Shown piece after piece: positions 58,300-64,000 of a DNA stretch of 64,000 nucleotides (the stretch's first letter is position 1; the number at the start of each line of letters is the position of its first letter). This DNA is from Protonemura montana (lineage: Eukaryota; Arthropoda; Insecta; Plecoptera; Nemouridae). The stretch is from the NCBI GenBank assembly GCA_947568835.1, contig OX387609.1, positions 16,079,208-16,143,207 of the forward strand. Direction: 5' to 3'. The translations under genes were made by a program, and so were the position numbers. The notes under the pieces were generated by a model. The model searched no databases. It was not told the origin of the DNA and worked only from the letters and a program-made list of their open reading frames with translations.

Positions 58300-58653
58300 A
58301 CGTCAGCGCTGACACGCTGGAGACGCGGGTGGTGACGCCGGTGGTGGAGCCACGTTACCAGTTGGCTAGGATTGATAACAACGCCACTGTCCAGTGCATC
58401 TTCCCACACCCGCTGATCGACTGCAGGGTCTGGTTACCGTTAACGGATAAGGTCAACCCAGTGGCGGACTTTGGCCGCGGCCCGCAATCGCCCGTACAAT
58501 CTCATGCGACTTACTTTGGGAGAGGATTGTCAGCTGGAGATTGTGGAGTCACTCTGCTGGCGCTACGGTATTATTACCTTGGTCTCGTCGAGTGCCTGGG
58601 TCGTGCAGCTGATGGCAGCTGGAGTCGCGGGACCGCGGTGGTGGGGTACGATG
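58300..58653 (+). CDS. Modular protease: Ig-like domain 1
   Basis: One hundred and eighteen codons between acceptor GATTGCAG and donor GTAAGT, phase 1 at both ends. Ig-like features: NATVQCIF (B strand Cys), DCRVWLP (C strand with an extra Cys and the Trp), YFGRGLSAGDCGVTLLAL (second extra Cys) and GLVECLG (F strand Cys). Four cysteines fit one standard and one extra disulfide. One N-glycosylation site (NAT) is visible. The motif GRGL..xxCG is shared with the next exon, so the two domains are probably tandem duplicates. Confidence 0.8.
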
Positions 58654-59076
58654 GTAAGTGCTGTAGAATGCAAGGGACAGGAGGATCCACTTGTTGCATG
58701 TGACAGGAAGATTCGTTCCAGTGTTGACAACGCACGCGTTTGGAGACTGGTTTTTACAGCCATTTTATTTTATATATTGTTAACAAGGTAAATACGTTTA
58801 GAATGGAACGTAAGTTTCTTAATTTATAGCCGAGTTGCTTAACTTCTTAAAGTTAAACACTTTATGGATAATTTATAATCCATACAATTTGTAAAATGTC
58901 CAGATAAATAAGCCATTGAGATAAGTCTTTAACTGGGAGTTGTCTTTTTAACACTGGACATTTTAAAACTTCCCCCAACTCTCCTTGAAGTTAAGGTTAA
59001 AACCGTGAAGTTGGTCACCCTGGCCGTGGTCTTGTTGGCTTGTGATTGGCCAGTGATTGTCTCCACTGGTTCACAG
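58654..59076. other. Intron, no feature recognised
   Basis: AT-rich intron of 423 bp; no repeat seen. Confidence 0.6.
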
Positions 59077-59400
59077 AATGGAATATACTTCCTTCCACCT
59101 CGCTGACGCCGCGTCGCATTGTGGTTGCTCCGGGTTCCGAAGTGGCCGTGCTGCTCAAGACTGACAGGAGACTTGACTCGTGTCGCATCTATACGCCTGC
59201 TTATTACGGAGGCGTAGTGCAGTTGTACCCGAACGGGACGACCTCGGACCAGCGATATCATCAACACGGCCGTGGACTGGCGCAACAAGAATGCGGCTTC
59301 CTGGTATCCAACGTGACACAGCGCGATGCCGGGACATTGACTTGGCGCGCTGCAAAGAGTCCGGGCTTTGCTACTCAGACGACAATTGTAGTTGTCTTGT
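59077..59400 (+). CDS. Modular protease: Ig-like domain 2
   Basis: One hundred and eight codons, phase 1 at both ends (acceptor GGTTCACAG, donor GTAAGT). RRIVVAPGSEVAVLLKTD, LDSCRIYTP, YHQHGRGLAQQECGFLV and QRDAGTLTWRAAKS follow the order of domain 1. The usual B- and F-strand cysteines are replaced (VLL and LTW), while the extra pair (DSC, QEC) remains. The DAGxxxW pattern is typical of the E-F region of Ig folds. N-glycosylation sites: NGTT, NVTQ. Confidence 0.78.
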
Positions 59401-59962
59401 GTAAGTTAACCTCGGACTCCTGGAGCAGGATCCACAAAGCAGTGTTTAAGTTTAACAGCAGAGCTTGAATATGAGCAGCCAATCACTGACGGTTACCAAA
59501 TTTTCATGGTGATTTCCAGTACGTTGCCATGGTGATAACACCTTGACTACCAAACATACGGGCCTTACAATCTGCTTTGAGGATCAAGTCCATGAATATT
59601 GATGTTCTGCTGACTGATGATTTCATTAGTGGTGTTTGACGACGGTGTTTAACGACGGTGTTTAACGAAGCTACTTGCCGACTGTGTTTAACGACTGTGT
59701 TTAACGACGCCACTTGAGGACAATGTTTAACAACGCTACACCTTGCAGCGCTGGTCAAATGGAGTCAGTGAACAGTAGGTTGATGTTATCCTAGCCTAAA
59801 AGGAAGAGGGTAATCCCAGTGCCAGCATGAAGTCCAATTTTAAATGCCTTATAGCCTCATTATCCTTTTCATACTTAACGCCTCGTTAACTAATTAATCA
59901 AGACCTGGGCCCAGCAACTAAAGGAACCAGCTTCAAGAGTTTGAACATTTTGGGCTGCAAAA
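59401..59962. other. Intron with a small degenerate repeat
   Basis: Short imperfect repeats of GTTTAACGACG lie at about 59640-59730. No exon recognised. Confidence 0.5.
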
Positions 59963-61425
59963 TGTCACCATAATGTTGCCTCTCAAGAGACATGTACACT
60001 CGCTGTCACCATAATGTTGCCTCTCAAGAGACATGTACACTCGCTGTCACCATAATGTTGCCTCTCAAGAGACATGTACAATCGCTGTCACCATAATGTT
60101 GCCTCTCAAGAGACATGTACACTCGCTGTCACCATAATGTTGCCTCTCAAGAGACATGTACACTCGCTGTCACCATAATGTTGCCTCTCAAGAGACCTGT
60201 ACACTCGCTGTCACCATAATGTTGCCTCTCAAGAGACCTGTACACTCGCTGTCACCATAATGTTGCCTCTCAAGAGACATGTACACTCGCTGTCACCATA
60301 ATGTTGCCTCTCAAGAGACCTGTACACTCGCTGTCACCATAAAGTTGCCTCTCAAGAGACCTGTACACTCGCTGTCACCATAATGTTGCCTCTCAAGAGA
60401 CCTGTACACTCGCTGTCACCATAATGTTGCCTCTCAAGAGACCTGTACACTCGCTGTCACCATAATGTTGCCTCTCAAGAGACATGTACACTCGCTGTCA
60501 CCATAATGTTGCCTCTCAAGAGACATGTACACTCGCTGTCACCATAATGTTGCCTCTCAAGAGACATGTACACTCGCTGTCACCATAATGTTGCCTCTCA
60601 AGAGACCTGTACACTCGCTGTCACCATAATGTCGCCTCTCAAGAGACATGTACACTCGCTGTCACCATAATGTTGCCTCTCAAGAGACATGTACACTCGC
60701 TGTCACCATAATGTTGCCTCTCAAGAGACATGTACACTCGCTGTCACCATAATGTTGCCTCTCAAGAGACCTGTACACTCGCTGTCACCATAATGTTGCC
60801 TCTCAAGAGACATGTACACTCGCTGTCACCATAATGTTGCCTCTCAAGAGACATGTACACTCGCTGTCACCATAATGTTGCCTCTCAAGAGACATGTACA
60901 CTCGCTGTCACCATAATGTTGCCTCTCAAGAGACATGTACACTCGCTGTCACCATAATGTTGCCTCTCAAGAGACATGTACACTCGCTGTCACCATAATG
61001 TTGCCTCTCAAGAGACCTGTACACTCGCTGTCACCATAATGTTGCCTCTCAAGAGACATGTACACTCGCTGTCACCATAATGTTGCCTCTCAAGAGACCT
61101 GTACACTCGCTGTCACCATAATGTTGCCTCTCAAGAGACCTGTACACTCGCTGTCACCATAATGTTGCCTCTCAAGAGACATGTACACTCGCTGTCACCA
61201 TAATGTTGCCTCTCAAGAGACATGTACACTCGCTGTCACCATAATGTTGCCTCTCAAGAGACATGTACACTCGCTGTCACCATAATGTTGCCTCTCAAGA
61301 GACATGTACACTCGCTGTCACCATAATGTTGCCTCTCAAGAGACATGTACACTCGCTGTCACCATAATGTTGCCTCTCAAGAGACCACTACACTCGCTGT
61401 CACCATAATGTCACCACTACACTCC
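59963..61425. repeat. 41-bp minisatellite, about 35 copies
   Basis: The unit is GTCACCATAATGTTGCCTCT followed by CAAGAGACATGTACACTCGCT, with a common A/C variant in GACATG/GACCTG. Units are nearly identical. The array ends about 40 bp before the acceptor of the third Ig exon. Confidence 0.96.
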
Positions 61426-61465
61426 CTACGACAGTGCTTCCAGCTTGTCACCTGCTTTGTTTTAG

Positions 61466-61795
61466 CCGCCCCTGTGGGATACCCGGCTCTAGAGGTTAGT
61501 AACCTTGAGAGCCTGCGCGCTAGCTCGCTCCTACAAGCAACGTGCCGAACGCCTCCTAGCGCTCCGCCGGCGAACCTGACCTGGCTCTTGGACGGCCACG
61601 TGGTCCGTCGAGACCAGAGCAACAACACCTTGCTAGAGGACTTGGCGTCAGCTAAACCCTGGCAACCTCAGCCCGTCGTACAAACTTTCACCCGCAACCT
61701 GTCGACCGAGGACATGGGCAAGAGGTTGGAATGCCAGATGGACCACGCAGCGCTGTCTTCACCCAAGATCGTCGCCCTCGTGCTCCCGGCAAGCG
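61466..61795 (+). CDS. Modular protease: Ig-like domain 3
   Basis: One hundred and ten codons, phase 1 at both ends (acceptor TTGTTTTAG, donor GTGAGT). SSLLQATCRTPPSAPPANLT, WLLDGHVVRRD and DMGKRLECQMDHAAL show a conventional C2-type Ig domain with B-strand Cys, C-strand Trp and F-strand Cys, like Ig domains of the CD80-like C2 set. N-glycosylation sites: NLTW, NNTL, NLST. It is clearly different from domains 1 and 2. Confidence 0.85.
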
Positions 61796-62347
61796 GTGAG
61801 TAAGCTTGCAACTTCACGTTGCTTGCATATCATTGACACATGAGTACCTATGACGTGATAGAGACCAGATTTTGTCGGCCATTTTGTCTGTCAAACATGG
61901 TCTGCCCATGCTGTCCAATTCGGAAACAATAGGCTGCCAATAAGTTGTAATAATAACAGTGTTTTGTCGCTGGGATATGACTTGGACGTTGCACGGGACT
62001 TAGATCCAGTATTGTAATGTTTAGATAAAAGATAGCGTAGGTTCAGGTAATATAAGTATCCGATTGGCTGTGACCCTGGATGAAAGTCTTCATCTTTTAA
62101 TCTGCACGTGTAATGTAGCCTTGACATCTCACATCTGTCGCATGGGAAATCTGGTGATCTTATAGGAGTCTTCTTATTGCCCAGCATTCATTATGTTCTC
62201 TGCAAACCACCACAATGTTGTCGCAGGATAAAAGCAACAGACAACCACATTCACTTGGTAATTTAAAACGTTTTCTTCATCCACGAGACATAACCAACAA
62301 AACGCTGTGTAATTATTTCCATCATATCACATATTCACTGTGTTTAG
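61796..62347. other. Intron, no feature recognised
   Basis: Ordinary intron of 552 bp with no repeat or convincing frame. Confidence 0.6.
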
Positions 62348-62635
62348 ACACTGTGCCGAATGCCAGCCAAATTTCAAGTGTGTCAACGCCAAGTGTGTCA
62401 ATACCAGCAGATCCCGCCGAGGTTGGCTGCCCAGCGCTGGCGACTGACTCGATTAGCGCCAGCTGCTCGCTGGGAGGAATCACCATTGACTGCAGTGTTG
62501 CACCCGTGCCCCTGGGAACGACCGCCCGCCTCGCTTGTCGCCAAGGCTACACACAAGTTAACAACCCTGGAGCGCGGGACCTGAGATGCAATACGAGGAA
62601 ACAATGGCGTCCGAGGCCGATAACCTGTGAACTCG
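62348..62635 (+). CDS. Modular protease: Ser/Thr-rich linker and sushi/CCP-like module
   Basis: Ninety-six codons, phase 1 at both ends (acceptor GTGTTTAG, donor GTGAGT). It starts with a Ser/Val-rich linker (SQISSVSTPSVSIPADPAEV) and then has six cysteines: GCPALA, ASCSLGG, IDCSVAP, ARLACRQGY, LRCNTRKQW and ITCEL. GTTARLACRQGY...W...C is the sushi/CCP pattern, and the extra front cysteines recall the module placed just before the protease domain in ModSP and HP14 (called Wonton there). That resemblance is from memory of the family. Confidence 0.8.
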
Positions 62636-62827
62636 GTGAGTTTGACACATTTCATCTTTACACAGAGAAACAGTCAATTATTTCAACCACTTGTAAGAAC
62701 ATAGCCAGCCGTATTTGGATGATTTTGTAATTTTCAAAGCAACGCACCTTGTCCTTCAGTGCTGAGAGCATCAAAGCCAGGGTTTATATCGATACTATAT
62801 CTGTATCAACATGCTGTGGTGTACGCT

Positions 62828-63135
62828 CTGCAAGCTGCTCTGAAGCAAGGCTTGCTGTGCTCTGAAGCAAGGCTTGCTGTGCTCTGAAGCAAGGCTTGCT
62901 GGGCTCTAAAGCTAGGCTTGCTGGGCTCTGAAGCAAGGCTTGCTGTGCTCTGAAGCAAGGCTTGCTGTGCTCTGAAGCAAGGCTTGCTGTGCTCTGAAGC
63001 AAGGCTTGCTGTGCTCTGAAGCAAGGCTTGCTGTGCTCTGAAGCAAGGCTTGCTGTGCTCTGAAGCAAGGCTTGCTGTGCTTTGAAGCAAGGCTTGCTGT
63101 GCTCTGAAGCAAGGCTTGCTGGGCTCTGAGACAAT
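62828..63135. repeat. 22-bp minisatellite, about 14 copies
   Basis: The unit CTCTGAAGCAAGGCTTGCTG plus TG or GG repeats up to 50 bp before the next exon. Minus-strand frames through it (SKPCFRAQQALLQST-like) are open because of the repeat and are not genes. Confidence 0.95.
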
Positions 63136-63184
63136 GTTTGCTGGGCCTTTACTTACTGCTGCCTGGTGCCTTTCTGTGCCGTAG

Positions 63185-63346
63185 ACTGCGGTCTGCGATT
63201 GGGAATATCCTCTTCACTGTCCGTGGGTGGGATAGAAGCTCAGTCCACCGAGTTCCCGTGGCACATGGCTGTTTTCCGCAAAAACAACAACTCTTATAAA
63301 CCCATTTGCGGCGGGTCACTCATCACGCTCGAGTTCTTTATCTCCG
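63185..63346 (+). CDS. Modular protease: start of the serine protease domain
   Basis: Fifty-four codons, phase 1 at both ends (acceptor GTGCCGTAG, donor GTACGT). DCGLRLG is the usual cysteine that links light and heavy chain; SLSVGGIEAQSTEFPWHMAV is the activation region (the chain normally starts at a residue like this VGG after cleavage), then ICGGSLITLEFFIS. The residue before VGG is Ser in a SLS context with no Arg/Lys, so the activation cleavage would not be trypsin-like. Cascade-initiating ModSP-type proteases also lack a standard trypsin site. Confidence 0.85.
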
Positions 63347-63686
63347 GTACGTAGAGACCACTGTGATGTTGCATCTTAATTTGTATTCAGCTGAACTTTT
63401 GCCTTGAGCTTACTTGAAAAATATCTGTAATATTTGTTACATTGCTTGCAGTGGGTGACAAATAAGCCCATATAATTTCTGCCATGGATTTGCACATGCT
63501 AAACACTCAGTGAGAAGTTAAGCCAGTAAAGAATGCCGATCTCTTGTACCAACATCTTTGATGCTGAACTTGCTTATTACATAGTTACATACTTTTGGCA
63601 CCATCGGAAGGCATGGTTTACACTTCCATCTGGCCACTAGCTCTCGATGACTTTTTTACAATTGCTCTGATCCTTGGCTGTTGCAG
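63347..63686. other. Intron, no feature recognised
   Basis: Intron of 340 bp with no repeat. Confidence 0.6.
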
Positions 63687-63985
63687 CGGCTCACTGCTTC
63701 TGGAATGAGACCACGAAGAAGGCAGTGAATGAGTCCAAGTACAAGGCTGCCGCGGGGAAGTTCAGTCTTTCTTGGGAGACAACGGACGACCAAGAACAGC
63801 GAAGGGATGTGGAAGCGATCCACATCCCCGAGCATTATGGTGGAAAATCAAAGCTGTTTACCTCGGATATTGCCGTCGTCCAACTGTCAACGCCTGTCAC
63901 AGCGACGTTGACAGTTGGAGTTGTTTGTCTGGATTGGAGCACGTTGTTTGAGTACCAGCAGCTTACAACCAACAACATGGGCCTC
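63687..63985 (+). CDS. Modular protease: catalytic His and Asp; gene runs out of the window
   Basis: After acceptor CTGTTGCAG the split Ala codon is completed to give AAHCFWNE, with the catalytic His at 63692-63694. Further on, AAAGKFSLSWE, AIHIPEHYGG and LFTSDIAVVQL carry the catalytic Asp (63866-63868). It ends at VCLDWSTLFEYQQL...NMGL in phase 0, with donor GTAAGT. The pattern VCLDW....E and GL before the expected AGWG is usual in ModSP/Limulus factor C-like domains. The catalytic Ser exon lies beyond 64000, so full activity cannot be judged here. Confidence 0.88.
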
Positions 63986-64000
63986 GTAAGTTCTCCACGA

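Noticed and set aside
62784-63134. Minus-strand frame of 116 codons with SKPCFRAQQALLQ repeats
   Set aside because: It arises from the 22-bp intronic repeat and has no other support.

Overview
The window looks like chromosomal DNA from an arthropod, most likely an insect. It shows GC-rich exons in AT-rich introns with GT-AG splicing, two animal genes on the + strand, Jockey/CR1-like LINE fragments, tRNA-like and 5S-rRNA-like short elements, MITEs, and many minisatellites. I cannot name the species. By my estimate about 40 kb of the 64 kb is tandem repeat, in 13 separate families.

Gene 1 (386-45722, +) is the 3' part of a TRIP12 homologue (Drosophila ctrip), a HECT-type E3 ubiquitin ligase. 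I define eleven exons. Their phases agree throughout and give 794 residues up to the stop, including the whole HECT domain. The catalytic cysteine is in the last exon, 33 residues from the C-terminus. The 29.6 kb last intron is almost entirely a 47-bp satellite (16045-44624, about 600 units) that ends in a short inverted block and is flanked by a 12-bp direct repeat. The 47-bp unit closely matches the terminal inverted repeat of a MITE in another intron of the same gene (6334-6766), so the satellite probably grew from a transposon end.

Intergenic region (about 45.8-55.1 kb): a 29-bp minisatellite of about 126 units, a 1.35 kb foldback element with roughly 400-bp arms, and a 5S-derived SINE in which a 15-bp internal segment has expanded to about 70 copies. 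I see no genes here.

Gene 2 (about 55.1 kb to beyond 63985, +, 3' end outside the window) encodes a secreted modular serine protease: signal peptide, three Ig-like domains, a Cys-rich sushi/CCP module, then a chymotrypsin-fold protease domain. Every intron except the last one seen is phase 1, so each module sits on a symmetric 1-1 exon. The sushi-protease half resembles the initiating proteases of arthropod immune cascades (ModSP/HP14, Limulus factor C type), but the N-terminal half is immunoglobulin-like. I know of no described protease with this layout, and it is the best candidate here for an undescribed system.

Two patterns cut across the window. Several minisatellites can be traced to a segment of a nearby transposon (47-bp from a MITE end, 52-bp from a tRNA-like core, 91-bp and 15-bp from a 5S-like SINE). 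Several arrays and MITEs also stop only 20-50 bp before a splice acceptor.
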